Positions 32,507 through 42,420 of a stretch of DNA of 64,000 bases are shown in pieces (position 1 is the first letter of the stretch; every line of letters starts with the position of its first letter). The position numbers were made by a program, and so were the translations under genes. The notes beneath the pieces were generated by a model. That model made no database searches and was not told the DNA's origin. It saw only the letters and a program-made list of their open reading frames with translations. Source of the stretch: Doris montereyensis (taxonomy: Eukaryota; Mollusca; Gastropoda; Nudibranchia; Dorididae); contig JAXRKP010000163.1 in NCBI GenBank assembly GCA_037039925.1, positions 90,001-154,000 on the forward strand. The letters are read 5' to 3'.

Positions 32507-35500
32507 GTTATCAGCCAAATATTATCAGCCACATGTTATCAGCCAAATATTATCAGCTACATGTTATCAGCCAAATATTATCAGCCACATGTTATCAGTC
32601 AAATGTTATCAGCCACATGTTATCAGCCAAATATTATCAGCCACATGTTATCAGCCAAATGTTACCAGTCAAATGTCATCAGCCACAGATGATCAGCCAA
32701 ATGTTATCAGCCACATACTATCAGTCAAACGTTATCAGCCACATGTTATCAGCCAAATATTATCAGCCACATGTTATCAGTCAAATGTTAGTCAAATGTC
32801 ATCAGCCACAGATTATCAGCCAAATGTTATCAGCCACATATTATCAGTCAAATGTTATCAGCCACATGTTATCAGCCAAATATTATCAGCCACATGTTAT
32901 CAGCCAAATGTTACCAGTCAAATGTCATCAGCCACAGATGATCAGCCAAATGTTATCAGCCACATATTATCAGTCAAATGTCATCAGCCACAGATGATCA
33001 GCCAAATGTTATCAGCCACATATTATCAGTCAAATGTTATCAGCCAAATATTATCAGCCAAATGTTATCAGCCAAATATTGTCAGCCAAATGTTATCAGC
33101 CACATGTTATCAGCCAAATATCATCAGCCAAATGTTATCAGCCATGACCCATATTATCAGCCACATGTTTCAGTCATGTTATCACATATCAGCCACACGT
33201 TATCAGCCAAATATTACCAGCCACATGTTATCAGCCAAATGTTACCAGCACGTTATCAGCCAAATGTTACCAGCCACATGTTATCAGCCAAAGATTACCA
33301 ATGTTAGCCAGTACCAGCCAAATGTCATCAGCCAAATGTTACCAGCCACATTATCAGCCAAATGTTATCAGCCATGACCCAAATATTATCAGCCACATGT
33401 TATCAAAGTTCAGTCAAATGTCATCAGCCACAGATTATCAGCCAAATGTTATCAGCCATGACCCATGTTATCAGCCACATGTTATCAGTCACATATTATC
33501 AGCCAAAATTATCAGCCACATGTTATACGTTATCAGCCAAATATTACCAGCCACATGTTATCAGCCAAATGTTACAAGTCAAATGTCATCAGCCACAGAT
33601 TATCAGCCAAATGTTATCAGCCAAATGTTATCAGCCACATATTATCAGTCAAATGTTATCAGTCACATGTCATCAGCCAAATATTATCAGCCAAACATTA
33701 TCAGCCACATGTTACCAACCAAATATTATCAGCCACATGTTACCAACCAAATGTTATCAGCCACATGTTGTCAGCCAATTGTTATCAGCCACATGTTATC
33801 TGCCAAATTTTATCAGCTACATGCTTTCAGCAAAATTTTATCAGCCAAATTTATCGGCCGATTGTTATCAGCCACATATTATCAGCCAAATTTTATCATC
33901 CAAATATTATCAGCCAAATGTTATCATTCAAATCTAATCGACCAAATGTTATCAACCAAATTATCATCCAAATGTTGCCATTCAAATGTTATCGGCCAAA
34001 CATTACCATCATGCACCACTCACTTTATCCACACCCCGTTTGTTGATGAGGGGACCCTGTGTGGTGCCAGACGTCAGCCCGTCCCCGATTTTTAACTGCC
34101 CGTTCATGGCTTTACTCAAGGCTTCTACAAATCTGTCATACACGCCCTCTTGAACAAGAGCTCTGTTGGCACAGACGCATGTCTGAAAAACAACGATAAT
34201 TTATATACATGATGAAGAGCCTGTCATTATTCTTTGTTTATTATGGTCAAGTATAAAAAATCCCATAAAGAAAAAAAACCAAGTATAAGATATTGGATTA
34301 CAGCTTTGTTCATTAACTAATCTTAATATAACTAACAGAAATAAACAATGTATATGATTATCTTAATAATATCATACATAAAACTACAAATGATCTTAGA
34401 AACTCTAGTGGAGGAGTGGATTTTATTTTGAAAAGTGATAAAGCAAGACAAACATGACCTTCATATATGAGTTTTATTTCTTGAAAAGAACAACAAAAAA
34501 ATAAATAAAAAAAAATTCAACTGTTGCCATGGAAATGACACCATATTTGATTTTTGGCGGCCAAATTTTCAAAGTGTAAAAACTGCATCAATTTTGTAAG
34601 TATGTATTTCATAATTGGTATATATTTACATACAATAAATAAAACGCATTGGTTTTTAAAATCTGTCTAACTTTTAGTTTTGGAGGATATTGAAAATTGC
34701 ATAAAAACTGTATACAATTTACAACAATTTTTCATCTAAAGAAATTCATCTAAAACAAGTATACAACAAATCATCAAACGCATGCATCCCTTTATACTAA
34801 AAATTGGAAGTAAAGTTTGTGCCACATTTCTAGTCAATCGGTTGAAAAATACGAACTAATTTAGCAAAAATGGTCCAAAAAAAGTACATTTTGAGATATT
34901 CGCGTGCTGCAGTTAGTGATTTAAAAAAATGAAAAGTGGCTCACATAAACTTAGGAAAATACTTTGAACCATCATAAAACCATCAGAGGCTCTCAACTAC
35001 TTCTTGTCGACCCTATTTCAACTACCTTGCTCCATTATACTCATGTCGGGATAGCACCTTTGATAACATGCACTGAATATGTCACATATTTTCCAGCCGA
35101 ACTAAGGCAATAATGAAGACAACTCCTCAAACAAAGATTCTTTGGAAAGGGTATATTGTGACAATTTAAATGAGTACCAACTTGAAATACTTTAGACAAA
35201 TTTTCTGGATCTTATAGAACGACAAGTGTGTTGAGAGATAGGCCTGTAGTGTTTCTAAATAAATCATACAAATTCATCATATCATTGCTCCATCCATTAA
35301 GTCAATAATCTAGATTTGTCAGCAAAAATGTGGCTTTCTCAGAACCCACTCTTCAGCTTAATATTTTGGTCTTGCAATGTGGTACAAAATCCATTAAAAT
35401 AAGAGGAAGTTTAAAAGAAACATATCACAACCTTCAATTTTCTTCCCCGCCAAAAAAAAAAGCAACAAAACAATAAGAGTATCACAAAGAATAAAAAAAT

Positions 35501-38500
35501 GAATTAAATATAACAATAAAAACAACCGTTGATAATAAAACAGGTGTGTACGCTGAGAAGCAGAGAACGGAGACAAATAGAAAATGTTACACCCACCTGA
35601 CCACTGCATCTAAATTTAGAAGCCATGAATCCTTTGATGGCCAGATCCACGTCAGCGCTGTCAAACACAATGAATGGCGCATTGCCACCTAGTTCTAGTG
35701 AAACACTCTTCACAGTTGAGGCCGACTGAGCCAGAAGTATCTGATGAGTAAGAGTAAGAGAGTATTTTTGGCAATACTGGACTAATCGTATAATAGTATT
35801 CTTAAATTTTTCACTTAAGATTTGATTTTTATTTCATTTTCATGATGAATGCAGATAACTTTGTTCTATAATCAGGCAAAAGAAAAATGGAACCCCAGCA
35901 ACATTTTTAGAGCTATAGTAATGCTTCAAAATTGGGGCATTTTTTACTTGTTCACATGGTATCATCATTCCAAATGAAGTTGTTCCATTTTAATCTACCA
36001 ACATAGCATTGGCATAGCAACACATACAATCAAACAACCTCCAAAGTCGCTAAGATTATCATTAAGACTTCAGAGCATCCATTTTATTTTTTAATGACTA
36101 AATAACAATTTGGGCTGAAATGTTTTCATTGTGTTATACTTACTTTTCTTTACTTACTGCCCATTATGCCAGTTGGCATGTAGGGCAGCAATGAAGGATT
36201 TCCATCTCTCTCTTTTATGGCAAGCGTCTTTATGGAATTTCAGGTTTCGCCCCAGTCTTTAATTTCATTCTCTGCTGTTCTTCTCCAAGTTGTCTTTGGC
36301 CTGCCACGTCTCCTTTTTCCTTCAGGGGTCCAATGTAGGACAGTCTTGATGATGCTCCCTTCTTCTTTTCTTAAAACATGCGCTATCCAACTCAATCTTC
36401 TTTTAAGCAGGATGTCTTGCATGTGGTCTATTTTGCATTTTCGGAGAAGAGTCTTATTTGAAATCTTGTTTGGCCAAAACATTTTTGGGATTTTTTGCAG
36501 GCATTTGGTGTGGAATGAGGATAACTTGTTCATGTCTCTGTCCGTCATCCTCCAGCATTCAGATTCATATAGTAGAGTTGATAGGACACATCTTTGGTAG
36601 ATTTTTAGTTTTGTTTTAATATTGTATTCTTTTGTTTTCCATACATTTTGAATTAGTTTGAAGGAGTTTTTTGCCTCTTTTAGACGTCTGTTAATGTCTT
36701 TGTCAGCTCCTCCGCTACTTGTGACGACGCTGCTTAAACATGTAAATTCCTTGGTTGTTTGTATGCTATTGTTTTTGATGAGGATTGGAGAGGGATTTTG
36801 CATATTTAATGTCATTAGTTCAGATTTTGTAAGGCTTATTTTCAAACCTATCTGTTGACCAAAAGAGCTTAGCCGTGATGTTTTCTCTTGCATGTGATGA
36901 CGTGAGTGTGCCAATAGCACCAAATCATCATCAAAATCTATATCCTCTAGCGAAGAGAGAGAGTCCATCTAATTCCTCTGTGTTGATCACTGGTTGTTTG
37001 CTTCATCACCCAGTCTATAGAAATAATGAAGATGGTTGCTGACATTATGCACCCTTGTCTGACACCAGTCTGACACCAGTCTTGATTTCAAAATTTTGAT
37101 TGCTATTTCTAACTTTGCATTATAAAATCTACTAAATCTACTGATGCCTTCGTCATGTATAGCTTTTCCCTGAGCATTAAAAAACTCAAGCCAACAACAA
37201 ATGATAAAATAACCCAGAAACTGAAGGTAAAAATGTGAATACAAAAGAAAAAAAGACAGAAAGACAACATATCTCAGAAAAAAGAAACGATTTCATTCTG
37301 AAAAAAACCCCAACTCAGCCTCTTGTCATTCATACCCATTATGTACCTTTCCCACAGCAGTTGATCCTGTGAATGATATTTTTGACACCAGGGGACTTTC
37401 ACACAGTTCTTTTCCGATGGCTGATGCGTTGCTTCTGTCACAAGTTATGACATTTAGGACACCGGGAGGGAGACCAGCTTCCTCGGCTAGCTGAAAGGTT
37501 TGGTAAAGAACTTTGACACATTAGTCAAAGAGAGAAACTTGGTGGAAAAGTTATAAAAATAAAATTAATATAGGTATATATAGGGTGGCTACAATCCATG
37601 GCAAATTGTTGACCGGCATAAAACCATGTTAGCAATGAAATTATATTATAATAGAAAAACAATTTTATATCATCAATTATGGACTAACTTTATGATAATT
37701 TGGAGAAGGTATACCTGCAGTTGCTGTTGAGACAGGCTATTAAGGAAAAAAATTTGGTTTCGAAACGTTTCACTGAGATTGCAGACATTAAGGAGAAACA
37801 GGAATTATGGCAGCGGGCATTTAGGCAGTAACTACTATACCCTAATTTTAACTCTCACCTGAATAGTAAGTGAAAAACATTAATAGATTAATTTCAACTC
37901 CCACCTGAATACTAAGTGAAAAACATTAATAGATTAATTTCAACTCTCACCTAACATACCAAGCGAGAAACAAAAATACACTAATATCAACTGTCACCTG
38001 ACACATGGGGTGAAAAACCTGAATACACTAATGTTAACTCTCGTCTGACACATCAAGTGAAGAGTATTAAAATCCAATACACTAATCTTAACTCTGGTCT
38101 GACACATCAAGTGAAGAGCATTAAATACTCAACACACTAATGTTAACTCTCACCTGACACACCAAGGTATAACCTATCATACACTAATGTTTACCCTCAT
38201 TTGACACACCAAGCAAGAACCATTAACACACTAATGTTTAATATGTGCGCAGACAGTAATACTAAAAAATTGAGTTGGTTAGCTATTATGATGAAGAAGA
38301 AGAACAACAACAACAGCAACCCTCACCTGACACAAGGCAAGTGCCGATAGGGGAGTGTCCTCTCTGAAGGCTTCAGCACAACAGTGCAACCTGCTGCAAT
38401 GGCTGCGCCAGCCTTTCTGGTAACCATGGCACTAGGAAAATTCCACTGCATTGGAATAAATTGAATATGAATTGATACACATTTCATACTCATTGGGACC

Positions 38501-39221
38501 CTTCTCGTCTATTTCCCTTTATCTCTTCTTTGTGTCCTTGTCAGTCTATGATTGTTTCAAATGGGAATGAAAACAATTTGTCTGGGTTTAAAATACAATA
38601 GATATGACAACTGTAAAAAATGATAACACAATTCATACATCATTTACAATAATACAATAAAACATACAATTTATTTAGGAGTAATACTATTAAAGGCAAA
38701 AAAATACCTACATATTAGTGATAAATGAAGAAAGAGAGGTAGAAATTTGAGAAACGTACGGGTGTTATCATTCCAGCAACTCCAATGGCTTGTTTGACGA
38801 CAAGAACTCTTGTTTGGAAAGGGATTTGGGATGACATCACCGTAAATCCTTTTGGTCTCTTCAGAAAACCAGTCCAAAAAGTCAGAGCTGTACATTATCT
38901 CCCTTGGGCTTCAGCTAAAGGTTTGCCCTTGAAATATACATGGAAAATGAACATAGAAAACTGAACAAAGAAAATGAACAAATGGAAACATAAACATGAA
39001 ACAATAAAATAAACATGGAAAAATTAACTTGATAGAGGCGTTGATGCCCATATGAAAGTAAAATGTGTCAATTTAATCAAGGTCTTTTTTTTATTCATTT
39101 TGGGACGCAGAACTTCTTTTCTTTCTGGGTGGGGAGTGGGGGGGGGGGGGGGGGTGGTTGTTTGTTTTGTTTTTTAGAATGTCTATTTTTAAATCATATC
39201 ACAATATCAATGTGGATGTCC

Positions 39222-39262
<41 letters not shown>

Positions 39263-40762
39263 CCTTTCTTCTCTCTGTTTCGCATATTCTTTCCCTGTCT
39301 ATTTATATATTGTATCTGTCTCTGTCTGTGTCTCTGACCCTGTCTTTCCTCTTTCATTCACTTTTTCCTCCAATTTAACAGTCAGTTGGAAAACAAGGTA
39401 ATTTAATACGCTTAAAACTGCATCAGACTGAGACCACTACAAATATGTACGCATGGAAATTACTGGCAAGTTGTCATACCAACAGAAGTTGGTAACTTAC
39501 CATCTCAAGGGTGATGAGGGTGGCTAGCTCAGTTTTGTGTTCTATGCATAGATCGTACCATTTCCTCAAAATCTTGCTGCGTTCCTGTGGTTACATAAAC
39601 ATTTCTTTTAAAAAATATTATCTCACTGCCATTTTTTGTGATATACACTATCTAAACACATGTTTTCAATTTGAATAAAAAATAGTCAAACCAATTTTGT
39701 TTTAAAACAAGACAGAGAAATACTGACAAAAGTTGTATTGAAGCATGCTTTTAGACATGGGGTTAAGTTTTTAAAACCAACTGATATATTTTTCTTTTCA
39801 CAATAATTTTAGCTGTGTTGAAAAGGAGAAAGGTTTGTTTGTTTGATTGAAATTTACCCTGTTTGTCATATATGTGGTGATCTCAGGATGAATTCAGAGG
39901 AAACAGCACAATGAAAGAAGGAAAGGAAAGAAGTAGGATCTACCAGCACCATCCGCCTACCACTCATAGGGAGAAAGGAAACAGAATAGTTCTACTACTT
40001 AGTACTAGTGTGAAGTGGTAATAATGTTATCCAATATGCAATAACTGTGACTGTTTGTAATGATAAATGTGGGAGAGAGATTTTAAAAACACATTATCCA
40101 CATAAACTTACAGCTTACATCAATATTTGTTGCTTTGACCTTGAGGAGCATAGGTAAAAAATATACACGCATATTTGTCCATACTAAGTTCATGTACTTG
40201 TCTCTTGGGGTCACACTTTGCCAACTATCACTTCTAAATGTGTTGTGGGCCACCTCAATTGCAGCTTTAGCATCATCAGCATTCATATCAGGAACAGAGC
40301 CTATCACCTCACCAGTAGATGGATTTGTCACTTGAAAACAAATAAAGGTTGATTAACAGTTATATTTTATGAAAGGAAAAGTATTTCTGATTGAGTTGAC
40401 ATGAGATTGGGAACATTGACCCACTTTTAAACGTATATTGTATGGAAAATACATCTAATAGATATGTTAGATGGTAGGTTTTCGCCCCACTTGTGTAATT
40501 TTTTTTGTAAAGACGGCAGTGTTAGCCTTTTTGAGTTAAAATAATTATAGGTTTGATGTTTTATAAATATTCGAAGATGAAAGAAAAGCAATGACTGATA
40601 TGATCATAACTCTACCTCAAACCATTCTATTTCATTTGAATCACTTCAATGCCATTGGTTTTCATTGTGTCACTTACCATTGTAAGTCTTGCCTGACAGA
40701 GCGGCAACCCATTTTCCATTGACATAAGCTTTGTCAATCTTGACTTTGGTAATTACATCCAT
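28116..40762 (-). CDS. ALDH5A1: Succinate-semialdehyde dehydrogenase, ALDH5A1 (11 coding exons)
   Basis: The enzyme oxidises succinic semialdehyde to succinate with NAD+, the last step of GABA catabolism. Exons in transcript order are 40762-40678, 40330 to 40198 or 40185, 39584-39501, 38927-38760, 38445-38327, 37490-37347, 35740-35597, 34182-34024, 31350-31181, 30433-30375 and 28330-28116 (stop TAA). Family hallmarks in order are [30 protein letters not shown] (Asn of the oxyanion hole), FTGSTAVGK (NAD-binding turn), [20 protein letters not shown] (general-base Glu), [20 protein letters not shown] (nucleophilic Cys in the CVC pair that forms the redox switch of human SSADH), [32 protein letters not shown]. 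The corrected model is about 496 residues, close to bacterial GabD and mature mammalian SSADH. No mitochondrial presequence is seen. Frame breaks in exons 4 and 5 look like assembly errors, but pseudogenisation cannot be excluded from sequence alone. Confidence 0.93.
28620..28875 (-). repeat. Dispersed repeat copy (partner of 20740-21045)
   Basis: The reverse complement carries GCAGGCTCACCCACTGTACA, TGGGGAGCATACAGTACAGC, TTTCTCTACCTATAG and GTCTGAGTCTGAGGTGAG, as in the TATDN2 intron copy. Confidence 0.6.
29276..29930 (+). repeat. Dispersed repeat with two modules
   Basis: Module A (29276-29580) matches 8175-8478. Module B (29606-29930), with AATACTTTGAAACATCATAA, CAAAATGAGTACCAACTTG and TGTGTTGAAAGATA, matches 34945-35245. 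Confidence 0.7.
30375..30433 (-). CDS. ALDH5A1: ALDH5A1 exon 10
   Basis: A short 59-bp exon with acceptor TTTCTTTCAG and donor GCTG|GTGAGT, phase 2 to phase 1. It encodes [19 protein letters not shown], the conserved linker after EIFGP. The frame is clean. Confidence 0.93.
30934..31090 (+). mobile_element. tRNA-derived SINE, family A
   Basis: GTGGCCAAGCGGTTAGGCTG (A box) and CCCAAGTTCGAATCCTAG (B box) keep clear tRNA-like form. The 3' part is short. It lies in ALDH5A1 intron 9. Confidence 0.75.
31181..31350 (-). CDS. ALDH5A1: ALDH5A1 exon 9
   Basis: Phase 0 to phase 2, acceptor TTTCTGTAG and donor ATAAA|GTAAGC. It encodes [32 protein letters not shown] and [13 protein letters not shown]. 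The frame is clean. Confidence 0.95.
31535..31665 (-). repeat. Pyrimidine-rich ~130-bp dispersed repeat, copy
   Basis: The minus strand reads GGTAGGTCCTACTTCTTTCC ... CTGTTTCCTCTTAATTCAGC ... TGAGATGACCGCAATGGCTG. Confidence 0.7.
31718..31975 (+). mobile_element. tRNA-derived SINE, third family
   Basis: TAGCTCGGTTGGAAGCGC (A box) and GAGGTCGTGGGTTCAACCCC (B box), then a body ending in AAAGGCCTGAAGCGGG and a T-run. Confidence 0.7.
32285..32504 (+). repeat. (CT)n microsatellite
   Basis: About 220 bp of CT and CCT repeats directly abutting the 13-bp minisatellite. Confidence 0.97.
32505..34005 (+). repeat. 13-bp minisatellite, over 100 units
   Basis: The unit is ATGTTATCAGCCA with common variants (TATTATC, CAGTCA, CATCAGCCACAG). 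It decays toward 34005. It lies in ALDH5A1 intron 8 and stops about 18 bp from the exon 8 donor. Long frames across it are artefacts of the repeat. Confidence 0.97.
34024..34182 (-). CDS. ALDH5A1: ALDH5A1 exon 8 (catalytic Cys)
   Basis: It is 53 codons with a clean frame. The acceptor is TTTTTCAG and the donor is GATAAA|GTGAGT. It encodes [20 protein letters not shown] and [14 protein letters not shown]. Cys-X-Cys at the start carries the nucleophile and its redox partner. The donor lies about 18 bp from the end of the 13-bp minisatellite. Confidence 0.95.
34500..35245 (+). repeat. Dispersed repeat, module B and flanking AT-rich sequence
   Basis: 34945-35245 matches 29606-29930. The preceding 34500-34940 is AT-rich and possibly the same element (GTTGCCATGGAAA also occurs near 8113). 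Confidence 0.6.
35597..35740 (-). CDS. ALDH5A1: ALDH5A1 exon 7 (general-base Glu)
   Basis: It is 48 codons with a clean frame, acceptor ACTCATCAG and donor GTCAG|GTGGGT. It encodes [20 protein letters not shown] and [10 protein letters not shown], with the catalytic Glu in LELGG. Confidence 0.95.
36175..37260 (-). mobile_element. RTE-like non-LTR element, reverse transcriptase C-terminal half
   Basis: A continuous 242-codon minus frame (36968-36240) reads [58 protein letters not shown] and [20 protein letters not shown]. Upstream is [20 protein letters not shown], shifted by a duplicated GACTGGTGTCA near 37070. The catalytic FADD box is altered to FDDD. It lies in ALDH5A1 intron 6 and is the same family as 15545-17215. 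Confidence 0.85.
37347..37490 (-). CDS. ALDH5A1: ALDH5A1 exon 6 (NAD-binding turn)
   Basis: It is 48 codons with a clean frame, phase 0 to 0. The acceptor is ACCTTTCAG and the donor is GGAAAG|GTACAT. It encodes [20 protein letters not shown] and [15 protein letters not shown], whose FTGSTAVG turn contacts the NAD cofactor. Confidence 0.95.
37845..38240 (+). repeat. Degenerate ~50-60 bp tandem repeat
   Basis: About seven imperfect units share AACTCTCACCTGACACA, CAAGTGAA and CATTAATACACTAAT. It lies in ALDH5A1 intron 5. Confidence 0.75.
38241..38310 (+). mobile_element. LINE 3' tail fragment
   Basis: GCGCAGACAGTAATACT and TTGAGTTGGTTAGCTATTAT, then GAAGAAGAAGAAC. The same end is seen at 42360-42420. 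Confidence 0.55.
38327..38445 (-). CDS. ALDH5A1: ALDH5A1 exon 5 (2-bp insertion)
   Basis: The acceptor is TTCCAATGCAG and the donor is TGTCAG|GTGAGG. It encodes [20 protein letters not shown] and TVVLKPSE, then [11 protein letters not shown] in a shifted frame. The exon is 119 bp where 117 is expected. The two surplus bases fall in the TCTCTC run at about 38360-38365. Confidence 0.9.
38760..38927 (-). CDS. ALDH5A1: ALDH5A1 exon 4 (two compensating frame breaks)
   Basis: The acceptor is TATTTCAAG and the donor is ACACCC|GTACGT. It encodes [38 protein letters not shown] and [17 protein letters not shown]. These three pieces lie in different frames. One base is missing at 38901-38903 and one base is surplus near 38805-38810. 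The total length of 168 bp is still a multiple of three. As written, the reading hits TAA ten codons in. Confidence 0.88.
39100..39400 (+). repeat. G-run and TCTG/CT simple repeats in ALDH5A1 intron 3
   Basis: A G14 run at about 39138-39153, then (TCTG)n and (CT)n at 39223-39262. No coding signal. Confidence 0.8.
39501..39584 (-). CDS. ALDH5A1: ALDH5A1 exon 3
   Basis: The acceptor is AACCACAG and the donor is ATG|GTAAGT. It encodes [20 protein letters not shown] then ATLITLEM, the conserved ILRKWYDL block of SSADH. It is 28 codons with a clean frame. Confidence 0.93.
39845..39965 (-). repeat. Pyrimidine-rich ~130-bp dispersed repeat, copy
   Basis: The minus strand reads GGTAGATCCTACTTCTTTCC, CTGTTTCCTCTGAATTCATC, CTGAGATCACCACATATATG, ending GGGTAAATTTCAATC. 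Confidence 0.7.
40198..40330 (-). CDS. ALDH5A1: ALDH5A1 exon 2
   Basis: The acceptor is TTTTCAAG. It encodes [20 protein letters not shown] and [10 protein letters not shown], then SVTPRDK. The 3' end is uncertain. A donor GTACAT after GACAA (end 40198) would need one extra base at the start of the next exon. A donor GTATGG (end 40185) keeps phase 0 but adds YMNL to the protein. Confidence 0.8.
40678..40762 (-). CDS. ALDH5A1: ALDH5A1 exon 1 (start codon)
   Basis: ATG at 40762-40760 follows an in-frame TAA about 33 bp upstream. It encodes [20 protein letters not shown] and SGKTYN, then donor G|GTAAGT in phase 1. An alternative is that TCAG near 40773 is an acceptor and a presequence exon lies further upstream. 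Confidence 0.8.
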
Positions 40763-40902
40763 TGCAGAGTAGTTCTGACTTTTGAATTTAGTAAATTAAT
40801 TCAGAAACTGTGGTAATTTTTTTCTTTTGCACGCCTCTTGCTTCCAATGTCTGAAAAAAATTAAACAAATTGCATTCATATAGATCTAATTGTCTTACCA
40901 TA

Positions 40903-41165
40903 ATGTCGATGGTCGAGAGGTAAAGCTGCCTGGCTTGGGATCATGAGGCCCTGGGTTTGAATCCTAGCAAAGCCAGGTCCGACATTCTGCTCTTTGGGAA
41001 AGACACCCACATTTTCCCCACTCAACTCAGGTGCAAATGAGTAAAGCACTAGCTTGAAGTAAAAACCTGCACCAGACTAGCGTCCTGGCCAGGAGGTGAT
41101 TATTGTCACCTGTTTCGCTTCACCCTATAGAAATTGGGATAAGCTCTGAATAAAAACAGTCCTTC
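40903..41165 (+). mobile_element. tRNA-derived SINE, family A
   Basis: GGTCGAGAGGTAAAGCTGCC and CTGGGTTTGAATCCTAGC, then a body ending AAATTGGGATAAGCTC. It lies just upstream of ALDH5A1 exon 1. Confidence 0.75.
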
Positions 41166-41589
41166 TTAACCTCATACATTAGATCACATCACGTGATGAA
41201 TGTGGTTAAATATATATTTTATTAACTTACAACATACTTACAAGATCTAGTCTAGTACTTATTTTGTTTTTTCATAGATGTAACTCTGTATAATTACTAA
41301 TATTTAGGAATTTAGGTTTATCCATCTATAATTTTATAACATAATTAATGTACTGATTAATTATTTGTAATTCAAAATTCATTTGATTATTTTCCATTTT
41401 GGCCCTTACTATTTTAAAGTTTAGGGAAGGAGTTTCGAAAGTAGGTCTTTATCAGTAGTTTAACACCATCATTGACCCTGAACCCCTAACCTCCCCTCTC
41501 CCCCTCTCACCACCCTTCCCACACCCCTACCCGAGCCAAGAAGACTGGCTGGGTTCTAACTACACTATGGTTCCAACCATGAAACTCCT

Positions 41590-41735
41590 CCCAAGATCTA
41601 GATCTAGATTCTAGATCTCTGGATCTAGCTTCTACATTCATACTTGATTGTTGTTTATATCATTGCAAAGTCTCTTTTTTTTAAAGAAACTTTCAAGAAG
41701 TATCTAGAATCTAGATCTAGATCTAGATCTATGCA
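41590..41735. repeat. TAGATC-type simple repeats
   Basis: Clusters of GATCTAGATCTAGAT at 41595-41630 and 41705-41732. A similar cluster is at 47178-47200. Such motifs are frequent in gastropod genomes. Confidence 0.7.
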
Positions 41736-41849
41736 TTCAATGGAGAGAAAAAAGTTTTTTCTTTCCATTCTGTTTCCACCATAGAAGTAGAAGTGTTAGA
41801 TCTAGGTTTTATTACCGACACGAGAGGAAAGTCCTAGATTAGAACGAGT

Positions 41850-41872
41850 ACACGCCCCTTATAACTTCCGGT
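41850..41872 (-). promoter_or_regulatory. Candidate ALDH5A1 promoter motifs (ETS/GABP and KLF/Sp1-like)
   Basis: On the minus strand ACCGGAAGT (41872-41864) matches the ETS/GABP consensus and GGGGCGTG (41858-41851) is a KLF/Sp1-like box. They lie about 1.1 kb upstream of the first ALDH5A1 ATG. GABP sites are common in promoters of genes for mitochondrial enzymes. No transcript evidence is available, so this is motif-level inference. Confidence 0.3.
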
Positions 41873-42149
41873 TGATTAAGAGTGCAATGTCATTCCTCCA
41901 CTTTTCTTGCTATTTGAAGAGTTCTTGTCATATTTACGTTTCAGCTGAGCTATCGTGACCTAATAACAATTTTATTATTCCTATTGGCTTCACCTTTAAG
42001 GACTTGAAATATTAACTTAAGTTAGTGCATACACTTGAAAGATATAAACATTTTTTTTAATAGATGGGAAATAAAATTAATATTATCTTTAAGGCTATAA
42101 ATTGCTAGATCTAACTGTTTATTACATTAGATTAGCTTATACTACTCAA

Positions 42150-42420
42150 GAACAACCAGATCAGGCTGTCAAACATACATGGTTCCATCTTCAAACATTG
42201 ATTGTCACCTGCACTCATTTTATCCAAGTACAGTAATGCTGTGGAATGGACTGTCAACAGAAATGAAAATCACCAACAGTACTGAAGACTTTAGAAACAG
42301 AATTAAACACATTACTTTAAAGCCAACATTGGATTAATACTTTAGGTTCAATCAAAATATGGGCGCTGACAGTAATATTCAAGAATTGAGTTGGTCAGTT
42401 ATTATTATGAAGAAGATGGA
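42150..42420 (+). mobile_element. LINE 3' end relic
   Basis: Remnant peptide NNQIRLSNIHGSIFKH, then GCGCTGACAGTAATATTCAA and TTGAGTTGGTCAGTTATTAT with a GAAGAAGATGGAA tail. Confidence 0.5.

Noticed and set aside
32245..34095. Long open frames with LSATCYQ/ISQILSA repeats
   Set aside because: They follow the 13-bp minisatellite in every frame and show no codon bias or domain; they are repeat artefacts.
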